Below, one piece after another: positions 9,980 to 21,181 of a stretch of DNA of 27,817 bases. A program made the translations under genes and the position numbers. Where the stretch lies: contig CAJNOQ010001872.1 of NCBI GenBank assembly GCA_905250885.1, positions 1-27,817 of the forward strand. Reading direction: 5' to 3'. Positions within the stretch are counted from its first letter, which is position 1; every line of letters begins with the position of its first letter. The stretch comes from Didymodactylos carnosus. Lineage: Eukaryota; Rotifera; Eurotatoria; Philodinida; Philodinidae. A model generated the notes under the pieces. That model searched no databases and was not told the origin of the DNA. It saw only the letters and a list, made by a program, of their open reading frames with translations.

Positions 9980-12720
9980 GTTATCCATCAGAAATGAATT
10001 GACATCAGAGTCTGACTAAAATTTGACAAAGCCTGCTACCCAAACACGAATGTATACTCACTAAACCGCACGGGTAACCGCGTGTGATTTTATTTTACAC
10101 ACGATACATGCCGGTTCATGCGGATATCAGACCGGTTCACGCCGGTGGATTACTGGTAAATCGGAGGTTTTAACCGGTTATTCACTGAAAAACCACGGAT
10201 CTCGAAGGTTGTCAATTTTTCGCTCGTTTTTTTGTAAAATTAGCACAAGCGGTTCTCGCCGATCATGACCGCCACTGTCTGCGGTTGTTCATAAAGCATA
10301 TACGGTCACTGCGGTTGCTACTGAAATAACTTCAGAAACGACGGGTATCGGGGGGTGGTTTTTCTTTTCGAGAAATAACCGCGGGACAGTGTGATTGAGT
10401 GACAACAACTCATTCACCGATTTATTTTGCGACACATGAAAATCTATTCTTTTTTTCATAGGTAGATAGTCCAAAGTGTCCTGTACAAGATGGGATCTAA
10501 GCAAAAGTTTCACTTTGTTGCATTTGGCAGCTACCGGCGTTTTCCCCGAAACCCTGCGACTTTTCTATTCTTCGGTCTGGGATCTTCAGAGATGCATGAA
10601 AACATAGGTTATCGGCTACACTGAATCTCGTGTCAATGTTAGTTTTTAGAACAAAATGTACGAAGCAAGTGAAAACTTGTGCAAGGTGAAATAACCCATT
10701 TTTGGATATTTTCACCCAAAACGAAAAAATTCATTTAAGGTCCCTCTTTTTTGCTTAGGTATGTCCGAAAAAACTTCGAAAGAACGTCTGTGATTGAGAA
10801 AACATGAAAAAAATCGAAATTCAAGACAGACGAACACTCCTTCAGGCTTTTCTTTTCTTTATCGCCATAGAACTGCAGTGTTTTTCCTCACGGGCCGATA
10901 AGTCCACCTGTGTTACATTAAAAAACTATTATGTCATTTTTTTCAATGAAAACCTTATTCAAGCCATTAGCGGTGGCACTATTCAGTGTGTCCTTGGTAA
11001 TGGTAAGAGAATATGAATCCAATGGAATATTTGATGCATTTAGTTCTAAGTAAAGGCAAACTACCATTGTCATCAAAATATCAGCTCGAAATCAAAAACA
11101 CTTTCATTTCTAACAACACAAAGCAAATACAATAGGCTTCTTAGCGAGTATAATTTTTCATGTAAAAGTCAAACCATCTTTTCGTCTTCCATATTAAAAA
11201 TATATGTTTATTTTAACGTAAATAAACTTTTTCTGCAATTTTGATCATTAAACAATATAATTAGTAGATGTTATCTTATCTTACCATTGTTCTTGAACGT
11301 ATTGCTATAATAACACTTTGATCTAAATTAGTTATATTTTTTGATTTGAGTTACAGGCTGATTCTTATCAATTGAACTTACTACTTTTGTTCTTTATAAT
11401 GGATGCTGGAGAACGAGGATGAGAGTAATAAACACAAATAAAAAGTGCTTTTGATGACTGATCTATATTAGAGTGTTGGAACGTATGTGTTCAATCAATG
11501 AAAATAGTTTCAAAAATAGGTTGTACAATGAACAGTAATGACTTGTGCATTATTTTCATCACGGCATGAACTGATATTTAAAATAATTTTTGAATAACAA
11601 GATTGAAAATTTCGATTATCTCTTTACACACTAAGTACACTCAATGACCATGCCAATGATTTTAGTAAGAAATCAAAATAAATTGACAAGTTTTTTTGAC
11701 AAGATCATTATTCTTTATGTACGAGCGAAGAATGCAAAACAAAAGAGATGAACGACGTTTCCGTCAATTATAGAAGTAAGACGGGAGAAGAGCCTGCAGA
11801 AACAAACGTTTAAAAAAATAAGACGAATGCAATAGAAAGACGAATAATATAAGTCGAAGTTTTTCTAAAGTGCAACGAAACGCTCTACAAAGAAAATCTG
11901 CACAGATCTGTCCCAGATTATTACAGAATCCTACATAGTTTAAGAAGTATCTATATATATCTTTACGTTTATAAAATATCAAGAACCGATCGATATTCTG
12001 CAGCAGTTTACGACAGATCTATGCATGTTCTACATGGATTCTGCCAGAATTTTGATATAAATCTTGTCTACAATCTGCATGCCGATTTTGCTCAGAAATT
12101 CACAAATTGCAAAATCTATGCAGATCTGCTACATAAATTTGTAGATACATTTTACTTGCCCTAAGTTTTTAGCCAATCGTAAATTTGATGATGTTTTCAA
12201 AGTAGAACTCAAAATTGAACGATTTTTTACGCTGAAAATGAAAGTTAGACATTAAGTTTTACGTCAAGTTAAAACCAATTTCTACTTTTTCTTTTTGATT
12301 TGTAGAAGAGACATGATAGAAAACGAGTTTCTTTTTGTTTTTTATCAGATAATAGATCAGCAGTACTTTGTAACGTAACGTACATGAAAGGTTGCCCTGT
12401 TTAAATCATACGTTTAATTGCAAATTTTATTAAATAATGTATATATTTTTTCGAGTAAATGTACGTTTGATCACCAAACATTTTTAGATACAAATGATCA
12501 CCAAAATCTTCAGCATGTATCACACATTTTTATTTATTTTATTTTATTTCTCTTTCGAATGGCGAAAATCGCGAATCTTTAGCTTCTGATACTTGCTATA
12601 CTATATCCAGTGTTGTTGTCTGTTCGGTCGAATTGCTTTATTTTATTCATTCCTGTGCGCCATATTTAACAATTGTATAAAATTTAAATTGTTTTTTCAA
12701 CATATCCTATTCCTCCAGTA
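9980..12720. other. Intergenic, no gene supported
   Basis: About 2.7 kb without a convincing exon. 10020-10380 is locally more GC-rich with repeated ccggt/accgc words and a short hairpin, cgtgtg facing cacacg near 10080-10103, so it may be an old insertion. 11880-12140 has several related atctgc/agatct words in both orientations. The rest is AT-rich with only short frames that lack splice support. Confidence 0.5.
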
Positions 12721-12723
12721 AGT

Positions 12724-13750
12724 GTGGCTTCATTTATACCTTTCTTGGTCATTCTGGGGATTTTTGTTAGTCTAATCTTCATCTCACCCGTACGTATTTT
12801 GCCTAATATCACAGAGGTGCAACCTGTGACCGTCTCTTCGTACACTATCTTGACCCCTATAACCTTCCGATCGTATCGTACATGTAGCTGTCGTTTTTCC
12901 TGTTACGGTAGCAATCTATTACTTGTTACCCTTGGTCGTAGTTTCTCACACACCCGACGAGGAAACCACTTCAACTGTCCGATCGCTTTTTTCACGAAAC
13001 CTAGTGGACAATAGCTAATCGAGTGTGCTGAATCCGGATATCATAGTGGTTTTGGCGTCTAGACCTCCAGGCCTCCAGAGACCGGTTTTCTGGAACACCA
13101 GTTTTCAAAAACTCTAAAAAATAACCAAAAAGCTTTCTTAATGTGGCATAATTGTAGCCCGCACATTTTTTATTAAAATGAGACATCTTCCAGCTCTACA
13201 CGACCTTTCTTTCCAAAGTTATAGAATTTACAAGGACAGCCCCAAAGGTTCATTGTCAGCTCAAAGCTACCGAAATAAGAAGAAATTAACTTAGGGCTTT
13301 TCCTATAAATTCTGTAACTTTGGAAAGGAAGGTCGGGTAGAGCTGGAAGATGTCTCATTTTAATAAAAAATGTGCGGGTTACAATTATGCCACATTAACA
13401 AAACTTTTTGGTTATTTTTCAGAGTTTTTGAAAACTGGTGTTCCAGAAAACCGATCTCTGGAGGCCTGGAGGCCTAGACGCCAAAACCACTATGATATCC
13501 GGATTCAGCACACTCGATTAGCTATTGTCCACTAGGTTTCGTGAAAAAAGCGATCGGACAATTGGAGTGGTTTCCTTGTGAGTGCAATATTACAGCTGCT
13601 CATCACTCTTGGCGTTTTATTTGGAAAGTCATATCTATCGACCTAGGATCCAATTCGTTAATAAGTATTCAGAAGCACTTCAAAACCTGGATAGAAGGAT
13701 CAGTACCTTAGAAAGCCGTCTGGATACCTCCTTTTTGTTTCTGGCTATCT
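12724..13750 (+). pseudogene. Possible decayed coding fragment interrupted by a foldback element
   Basis: Three stretches read like protein on the plus strand but not in one frame. The first starts at 12724 and has a hydrophobic segment (FIPFLVILGIFVSLIFI). The second, about 12873-13015, is in another frame and is again hydrophobic (VAIYYLLPLVVVSHTPDEE). The third, about 13590-13752 after the inverted repeat, contains a helix-like heptad pattern (EALQNLDRRISTLESRLD). A frame change and the insertion at 12958-13577 separate them. It could be a broken membrane or envelope-like protein, or chance; no family is recognised. Confidence 0.22.
12958..13577. mobile_element. Foldback element with nearly identical arms
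   Basis: About 620 bp inverted repeat. Arm 12958-13245 matches the reverse complement of about 13290-13577 with only scattered differences. Landmarks are the ends aaggaaaccact/aggaaaccact, ccgatcgcttttttcacgaa, tagtggacaatagctaatcg, ggtttctggaacacc-type words, and atgagacatcttccagctct. The loop is about 45 nt. The high arm identity suggests a young element or conversion between arms. Both arms translate to the same 61-residue string, a mirror artefact rather than two genes. No transposase. It sits inside coding-like debris. Confidence 0.88.
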
Positions 13751-13810
13751 AAAATATTCTTCAAGATTCTCAGCTTACTTCTTCTTTACTTGCTCCCAAC
13801 GATCTTCACG

Positions 13811-13842
13811 GGGGGGCGCGCCGCCGGGCGGGGGGGGGGGGG

Positions 13843-13882
<40 letters not shown>

Positions 13883-13891
13883 NNNNNNNNN
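13811..13891. other. Assembly gap with artefactual G run
   Basis: A stretch of almost uninterrupted G with a few C (about 13811-13882) runs into nine N (13883-13891). Nothing else in the window has such composition. It is best read as sequencing or gap-closing noise at a hard-to-sequence point, not as biology. It coincides with the left edge of the inverted repeat that follows. Confidence 0.9.
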
Positions 13892-14745
13892 CCCCTCAGA
13901 AATTATCTCCGGCACCGTACATCCGATCTTGACGAAACTTTCCGTAAATGTTCGGCACAATGAGTTACGGGAATGAAAATTTTTTTTTGTTTCCAAGTCT
14001 TACGATTTAGGAGTTTTCCAGAGATCAAGGTCCAAAAAGGACCCTGAACGGCGTCCCAAGATTTTTTAATATACTTCAAGCTGGAGAGTTCGGGTTTGTT
14101 TTATTTTAAACTAGACACCTAACTACATCGACTGACCGGCGCTGATTTTTCAATTAAGCCTTTATTCGTTTTCCAGGCAACCAATAACCTGCGAAACTCG
14201 AAAAAGCCTTCCGGATTTTCTAAAAATCCTCAGTTTGACAAAAAACTAAGACCTAATTCAAAAATCGACGCCCGTCAGTCGATGTAGTTTCTTTTCCTCT
14301 TTTAAGCAAAAAAAGAATGAACTCTCTACGACAAACCGCTATTAAAAATCGTGGGACGCACTTCAGGTGTCACTCTAATATAGCGAAAACGCTGTGTTAA
14401 ACGCTGTATGAAATAGTCGATTTTATGACTTCTAGGAAAATGCCTGTAACTTTTCGATGCAAGGTCATACAGAGTTGTGTGAAATCTTATTTTGATCAGA
14501 AACGTTTGCTCTACAAATCTGTGTGTTTAGAAAAATTTTAATTGCATAAGTATCCAGGAAAAAACCATTATTTGAAGGCCCGTCTTTTCGAGGCTCTTAG
14601 AAAACTTGCTCAAAATCCCCGAGAAACCACTTTTGTAATCAAAAGCAATACAGATTCTGGAAGTAGACACTTCAGGCTATCTTTCCATGTGCGTATCTCA
14701 AAACCGATTTTTTGACCGAAAATCACCATTTCTGAGGGGGGGCCC
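13892..14745. mobile_element. Degenerate large inverted repeat beside the gap
   Basis: Inner arms pair across about 14040-14180 and 14240-14380: aactacatcgactgaccggc faces gcccgtcagtcgatgtagtt, and ggcgtcccaagattttttaa faces ttaaaaatcgtgggacgcac. Pairing continues outward more weakly (gttacgggaatg near 13963 against cctgtaacttttcg near 14450). The word cccctcagaaat right after the Ns is the reverse complement of atttctgagggg at 14728-14739, so the left arm seems truncated or collapsed at the gap. No coding frame is supported. Confidence 0.65.
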
Positions 14746-16133
14746 TTAACAGTTTCGTCCAGGCGGTCATCATCATGGGAAATATCACATTTCACCCTTA
14801 TTTTGCTGATACCCCCTCGGTATTTACTTATTAAACTTTTGACATGTCAGCAAATCGATTTCTACTTGATTCGCTTTATGGTCCCAAAAATCCCGTCAAA
14901 AAAGATTCAGTAGTAAGTAGTTGTAGTCTTTTTTGATAAGGAGTGAAGAAATAAAGAAAAGTATACAAAATATACTTTGTATCTTATACACATAGCACAG
15001 AGTCAAGGACTTGGAAATAAAAGTCCTCACAAGCATAACTCATTCTACACTTTGTTTTTATCTTTTTTCTTTGCATAGTGCTTTATGATTTCGAAAAAAT
15101 GGCTTATTGTAATTAAAAATTCTTTTGATGCTGCATTAATAGTTTTCATGACATGATACGAACTGTTAAGGCAATTCAAAGAATGTTGCCCAGCTTTCGT
15201 TTCAATAATACAAACAACAGAAGAAAAATATTGTTGTCATATATTTATTCATGATATAAACGACACACACTGTAAATCGATGAGCACTGCAGTCAGAACT
15301 TGTCCTGTGTTTCTCTCTGTATAAAGCGGACGGTCTGTTATATGTAATTGAAACATACCGAAAAATTTTGTTGATCAAAAGTATCTTTTTTTTTGATGAT
15401 CAACAAAATTGATACCCATTTTTTTTTCGTTCTGTATAGAGAATGGAAAAAAAATATTTCTTGTCTTATATTATTTAACAACATCTTCGTATTCTTCATT
15501 GACAGAACGATGCTAATTTCTGTTCATCACACGATTTATTGACTGAGTAATTATGGTGATGATAATTAATAAAACTCGCTTAGAATAAACGTCAATTAAA
15601 TTTATAAACAAAACACATTCGTCCTCTGCGTAGCGTAGCACTCTCTCTCTCTACGTACAATTCTTCATGTAATACTATGATTGTTGTCTTTCCAGACTAA
15701 CAGTTTATACAAATTACATAACAGTATAAAATAAATCACATTATTCTCTTTTGCTTTGACAAAATTGCAGCAATAAAACAAAATTTTTATCTCAACCTAG
15801 ATAATCCTCATTCAATGTTAGAGAGAAAACTTCAATATTTACATCATGGTGTCGCAAAAAACAAAAAAAAATTCCCATGTGAGATACTTTTTATTATAAT
15901 AATGAGAGAATTTATGCATACATGTTATAATATCAAATACTAACATCACTCATCAATCAAACGTGATAATACGTTAAAGTTTTACACAATCTCGTAACGA
16001 AATTTATATTATAGAGTGTCTTGTGTTGTTTTTTTTTTTTTTTATCGAATCGTATTATCTTTAAAAAAGAGAAAAGAAAAAAACGTATTCAATTTCATTA
16101 CAACAGATGAAATAAAAGTAAAACTAAATCATA
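14746..16133. other. Intergenic, 3' of the minus-strand gene
   Basis: AT-rich, with no exon supported. It contains a short hairpin at about 15362-15410 (attttgttgatcaaaag facing gatgatcaacaaaatt), a CT microsatellite near 15640, and a T homopolymer at 16029-16043 that would read as an A run just past the minus-strand gene at 16134. Confidence 0.55.
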
Positions 16134-17188
16134 TCACTCATTTTTAACTATTTTTAATTCAACATCAAAACAATCTTGTTTTTCTAAACATCGTATAAAT
16201 GTCCAATATTTTCCATTATCAAATAGACGAATATGTGTAATAAATTCACCATCTTCAAGTCCCATCATATTTAAATTTAATTCTTTTAATTCACCTGTTG
16301 TTGAATCTAATAGATAATATTCATTAAATTCTTTTATTTGTACAATCCATTGATTTGAATTGGGTAAAACTGTCAAAAATTGAAGACAAGGTATTGCACA
16401 TGTTGAAGATGGTGGCATTAAACGACGTGTTCGTCTAACAGAATGAATATCAAAAAAATCAATAACAAATGTTGAATCTGATCGAGAATAAACGTTCATA
16501 GCCATTATTGATGATGGTGGTTCAGATAGACGAATTTCATGTATATCACCATATTTTGATAAATTTTCTGTTTTACGAATTAATTTCATTTTTGATAATG
16601 ACCAATGTTCAAGTGATAAACCAAATGAATGACATAAAATTAAATGATCATCATTGGTGGTCATCGATGATATTGATGTATCAGGATCGTCTGTTTGTCT
16701 TTAAAAAAAAACAAGAGAAAATAGAAAAGAAAATATTAATTAACAAAATGATATTAAGAAAATGAAGTTTACTTTATTTCTGGAATTATTTCTATTTCAT
16801 ATGTTTTACAGTTAAATTTAGCCAAATGATTTTTAGATAAAATAAGAAATTTTTGAAAATATGAACTCCACTGGAGTGAACGTAATTGATTATTATTATT
16901 CCATTCTATTTGTGCCAATTGACGATCTTTATCAAATAGAATTAATAATTTATTTTGATTTTCATATACTAAAATATATTGTCCATCATTTGATACTTCC
17001 AAACGTGTAAAATAAACATTTGATAAAACTTCACTATTATCACCTATCATATTTTTTAAATGAAATTGATTAATATAATGTGAAGGATGAACAGTTTTTG
17101 TGATACATTCGACACTAAATTGATGAATATTGGAATTTAATTCACCCCCATTTTCTATTGTCGTTTGTTTTTGCTTAACATTACCCAT
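16134..17188 (-). CDS. Uncharacterised two-exon protein, possible beta-propeller
   Basis: Minus-strand exons 17188-16773 and 16698-16134 flank a 74-nt GT/AG intron (16772-16699). Phases match (2 nt plus 1 nt) and the join gives 326 codons plus stop. I chose the start MGNVKQKQ because upstream in-frame sequence runs through a TA microsatellite and because tttctag lies 4 nt before this ATG. The protein has repeating strand-like units, such as LEVSNDGQYILVYENQNKLL and IRLFDNGKYWTFIRC, typical of WD40/propeller blades, but no canonical GH...WD pair. It shows no signal peptide or membrane segment. The MGN start leaves glycine 2 available for possible N-myristoylation. The family is not recognised; the propeller idea is inference from repeat rhythm. 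Confidence 0.72.
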
Positions 17189-17226
17189 TGATCTAGAAAC
17201 AAATTCGTTGTTTGCATAACTCGATG

Positions 17227-17249
17227 ATATATATATATATATATATATA
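17227..17249. repeat. TA microsatellite
   Basis: Uninterrupted (AT)n just upstream of the start of the minus-strand gene. It lies in the presumed 5' leader or first intron, which argues against the longer upstream start. Confidence 0.9.
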
Positions 17250-18192
17250 AATCTTTCAAGAATATGTTCAGTCAATAAATTGGGAAATATATGTTGTCTC
17301 TACAGCCAAAAAATTTGTGTTATGCATTTTACGTACATAAACACACATATAGAAAGAACATAGGATACATATTTTATTTATTTTGACAACGAGTAGTCTA
17401 TAGCTATATCTTTAATTCTTTTTTTTTTTCGTTCTGTATTCTATACACTCACCACAGTGAAAAACGAATGAGAAGGATTTTTTTATTTTTCTTCTTCTTA
17501 TTCTCCTCTCTGTATCAAAAATATAAAGATTATGCATAAAGATAATAGGTAAGTTGTTCGTCAGACGAACACTTGCTGTAATATATAGTAAACAAAAGGT
17601 TTAACAATCATTCAAGGTTTAACCAAGGTAGAAAAAACAGCCGATTTTAATAACATCGTTTGAATAACACTTATGGAGTATCAATCTTAATTGTTGTTCC
17701 GTTTAATTTCAATAACTATCATCTTAATATTTTTTTGTTTTTGTTCTATGACTATATAAAGATCACACAAGATTTTTTACTATTTTCACATTTGTTAACT
17801 TCTTCTTTTTCATCTTATTGTTGTAAGTTCCTATTTTTCTTATTAAAATATATACATACACTGTAAGATTGTTTCCTTGAACGACTAAGTTTAGTTGAAA
17901 AGGTGTATTTTTGTTTTTTTTTACTATTTTAGATAAATAATATTTGACGAAACTTTATGAAATTAATAATAATTTTAACCGTTGAGAAAATCATTCATTC
18001 ATTCATTCATTCATTCATTCATTCATATCATTACTGTAATCATTTTCATTAGTGTAAAATAAAGGTACAGTTTGTCGTCGTTTGATTGAATCAATTTGTG
18101 TATATTGTATAGAAATATAAACGTGAATGTTCTGTTTATTTATCTGAATACTTGACACATATGTAATGACAAGAAAATGAAGAGATCTACAC
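17250..18192. other. Upstream flank and intergenic
   Basis: No gene supported. This includes the presumed promoter side of the minus-strand gene (17250-17500, AT-rich with T runs) and a tetranucleotide array. Short frames here are AT-rich and lack splice or homology support. Confidence 0.5.
17991..18026. repeat. (ATTC)n microsatellite
   Basis: About nine tandem copies of a tetranucleotide read as attc/catt. A plain short tandem repeat in intergenic DNA. Confidence 0.92.
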
Positions 18193-18419
18193 ATTTTCGG
18201 ATCCAGATCCGAACGTGTCAAAGATTAGTTAAAAAAAGAGTTTTTCAAACCCGATTATTCAGGTCTCTACGAATGACATCAAGCAGAATGTTTTTTTTTT
18301 TNTCAACTTTGAAAAAAGTTTTTCTCTTCAGTAACTACTGTCATTTGTGTATGCCAAATGTTTCTCTTCTTATTGTGATGGTTAACAATAGCTATTTTCT
18401 TTTTATTTATGAACATATG
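18193..18419 (+). repeat. Inverted duplication, left member (blocks X then Y)
   Basis: Block X (18193-18301, 109 nt) and block Y (18303-18419, 117 nt) are separated by a single N at 18302. X reappears inverted at 18809-18917 and Y inverted at 18980-19096, with the same lengths and no difference that I can see by eye. X opens with the palindrome ttcggatccagatccgaa and ends in a T run that touches the N. The block order is not what a simple palindrome would give. Confidence 0.88.
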
Positions 18420-18808
18420 CTGTTTTGCAATCTAATTTCTTTGTGTTTATCCCACTTAAGAATGTTTTATCTTTTATTTCTTTCATAGTGACAGAATTTA
18501 TGAAGAGTTTGTAGTCTTTTTTGTTGAGTGAAAGTCATGCATTTATTTTTGTTCGAAGGTAACTGACAAAAAAAATCGTCCAGTCACAAATTCTCTGCAA
18601 GTCTATTCTATACATGACTTTTATACAATAGCCATATTTTTATTGAAGTGATGAACCATAAGATCATTCTCAAATAGTTTTGATATTGACAAAAGATTGC
18701 TAGAAATAAATGGTTAAATTTATCTAACAATAAGATCTTTTTTCGATTAACTATTGGTACATCTATTAACAGCATTAATTTGCTTGATTAAACAAATAAG
18801 TAATGTAG

Positions 18809-19096
18809 AAAAAAAAAAACATTCTGCTTGATGTCATTCGTAGAGACCTGAATAATCGGGTTTGAAAAACTCTTTTTTTAACTAATCTTTGACACGTTCG
18901 GATCTGGATCCGAAAATATGATCTTCGATTTGAATTTTTCATTAAATTTTTTACAAGAACTAGTCGTCTGCTACAACAACATATGTTCATAAATAAAAAG
19001 AAAATAGCTATTGTTAACCATCACAATAAGAAGAGAAACATTTGGCATACACAAATGACAGTAGTTACTGAAGAGAAAAACTTTTTTCAAAGTTGA
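18809..19096 (-). repeat. Inverted duplication, right member (Y, spacer, X)
   Basis: Read on the minus strand, this copy runs Y (19096-18980), a 62-nt spacer (18979-18918), then X (18917-18809). The left member runs X, N, Y. The shared blocks appear identical, implying either very recent duplication or an assembly artefact. The matching 35-residue strings seen in frames of both members come from this duplication and are not a gene family. Confidence 0.88.
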
Positions 19097-21177
19097 CCAT
19101 ACATGATTCTAGTCATTGGTTAGTTTTAACCGTCACACTGAACTTCATAGATATTTTATCCTATTATCAAATGATTCTATCATACTTATTTGCACATGTG
19201 ACCAATGTAACAGGAATGAGTTAGTTATGAATTTGTAATACCATGTTTGTATTAATTGTGCAACTTATTGTACAGTCACGTGTGTGTATGACAATGAGTG
19301 TTGATGGAATATTACCACCGTTTATAAACACATTATCTTCTGTAAAAGGTACGATTGACGAGAGTACAATTCCTGATGGATAATGTTACTGTACGATAGT
19401 ACATGTTTATGTTTTATATGTGCCATATGCGATAGTCCTATATTTTGAATGAAATAACTTCAAGGTACTTTAAGATTATTCCCTTATTTTTCGCCTATTC
19501 AATCAATAATGCAACAACGTCTATCGCCAAAAAATAAAGAGAAATATTGGACTGATCTCAAATAATTGAGACAATATTTGTATTTTCTGTCGTTCATTAG
19601 AACGTGGCATGATTATGAAGCGTATCACTCAAAAAAATGATGTGTGCTCTGAGATGCTTGCTAGTAGAATCTACTCAGATTTTTTGATAAAAAATGAGTA
19701 GCAACTAACGTTATTGATAATTGACGATGATAGGAATTAGACATGAACAAATATTGCTATTTTTAACAAGATTTGATCGTTTTTACTTTAGTATTTGTGG
19801 TTATTTTGGATTTCTTAATATGAGATACGCGTTTAATAAGAGATTCATTTGATGTGAGAAATTATTAGATATTAGCCATTTTTATCCTTCATATTGAAAT
19901 TATGACATTTTTTTAATCTTATAATTTTCTCTTGAAATAAAAGAATATTTATTCTGATGTATTTGTCTGTTGGCCAAATGTTATGGAATTTCATTTTTTG
20001 GTCTTCTGTGCCCTTTATCTCGACAAAGAAGCAACGTTTATTAATGAAATCCATACCAATGATGGATATTAGGGAGTTCTACTATCAAAAATAATTTGAG
20101 TTTGATTGAACAAGTAGATCAAAAGTTATAGTTAAAATAGAGGCCGTTACGGAATTTCAAAAAATGGAAGTGTTTTTCAGGGTATAAAATGTAAATTATT
20201 CGGCCTAAAATTAATTTTAAAATGATTGCTTGATTATCAAATTAAAGCTCACAGTTGGGGCTATCAGAATCACTACTGACGTTTTCTTGAATTAGTTCCC
20301 TGGAAAAAGAAATCGAGTAAAAGTGATCGTTACGGAATTTCACCGTTTTTTGCTCTGATTTAGTATATATTTTCTGTCACAGAATTACTTAGCAAGCTCT
20401 TATTTGCACATAGACAGATAGTCTGAGATGCCCTTCATCCTATGCAGCCAAAATAAATTTTCAAAATTAGATTAAATGGGCATAAATTGCTCACAAAATA
20501 AGCGCCAAAAATATTTTAGAAAAAAAAAAAATTGGCATCTAAACGTCAAAACAAATGAGCCCTTTGGTAGAGGATTTGATTCTCTATCCGACGGTATAGT
20601 TTTCAGAATTTTTGAAAAACGTATCTAGATCAGGAAATTAAATTTAAAATTTAAATTTTCACCACGAAGATTTGACTTTCATTTGCTTTTGAGTCCAGAT
20701 TGTAATTACCGTGAAAATCTGCGTCTAATGATGTATTTTTAAGCTTTACTCAAGTTAAAACAAAAATTCGAACCTTCTCATCCGAAGGTGGACCGTTAGC
20801 TGACCACGTTGTATATCAAAATTTCACACGTTGTCATGAATTTTATATTTCAGCACCTTTTTACAGTGCATTTCTAGACTAGCTACATGTTTAACTAATA
20901 CTTAACTAATAGATAAGATAACCTCAAAGATCTCTGTTTAGTAAATGACGCACGAGCTTTGTTTAACCATTTACGTAAAGCCAAAGAAGATCTCCAAATC
21001 AGGATTTAAGTATTCGTGTACAAGGACCAACTAATACAATGTCTTGCCTCTCTAATAGAGTATAAATAAATCACGTCATGGCTGACAAAATAGTATCTTT
21101 TGTGCTTGATACGCTAAGCAGAATAAAAGACAAAACTGAAATACTATTTTAAATTAAAATTATATAAAAGAAATTAT
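19097..21177. other. Intergenic, no gene supported
   Basis: About 2 kb of AT-rich DNA without a credible exon. The phrase cgttacggaatttca occurs twice in the same orientation (about 20145 and 20327), and aaatttaaaatttaaatttt near 20639 is palindromic, so parts may be old insertions. No RNA gene was recognised. Confidence 0.5.
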
Positions 21178-21181
21178 TTAA

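Noticed and set aside
9980-12720. Search for an autonomous transposase, reverse transcriptase or virus-like gene
   Set aside because: No catalytic motif or long frame seen on either strand.
13001-13535. Two 61-residue frames with almost the same sequence on opposite strands
   Set aside because: They are the two arms of the 12958-13577 inverted repeat read outward. There is no start context, splicing or family support.
13775-13996. Minus-strand frame with a long proline/glycine-rich run
   Set aside because: It translates the artefactual G run and the Ns; not biological.
17189-17275. Upstream extension of the middle gene to an earlier ATG
   Set aside because: It would encode a tyrosine/isoleucine run from the TA microsatellite and read through a good splice acceptor; the ATG at 17188 is preferred.
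18177-18990. Paired frames sharing a 35-residue string on opposite strands
   Set aside because: Explained by the inverted duplication of block X; AT-rich and crossing an N; no protein family.
20550-20600. Sequence resembling a tRNA T-arm (ggtagaggatttgattctctatcc)
   Set aside because: No acceptor stem, anticodon arm or A/B box arrangement around it; only a short local hairpin.
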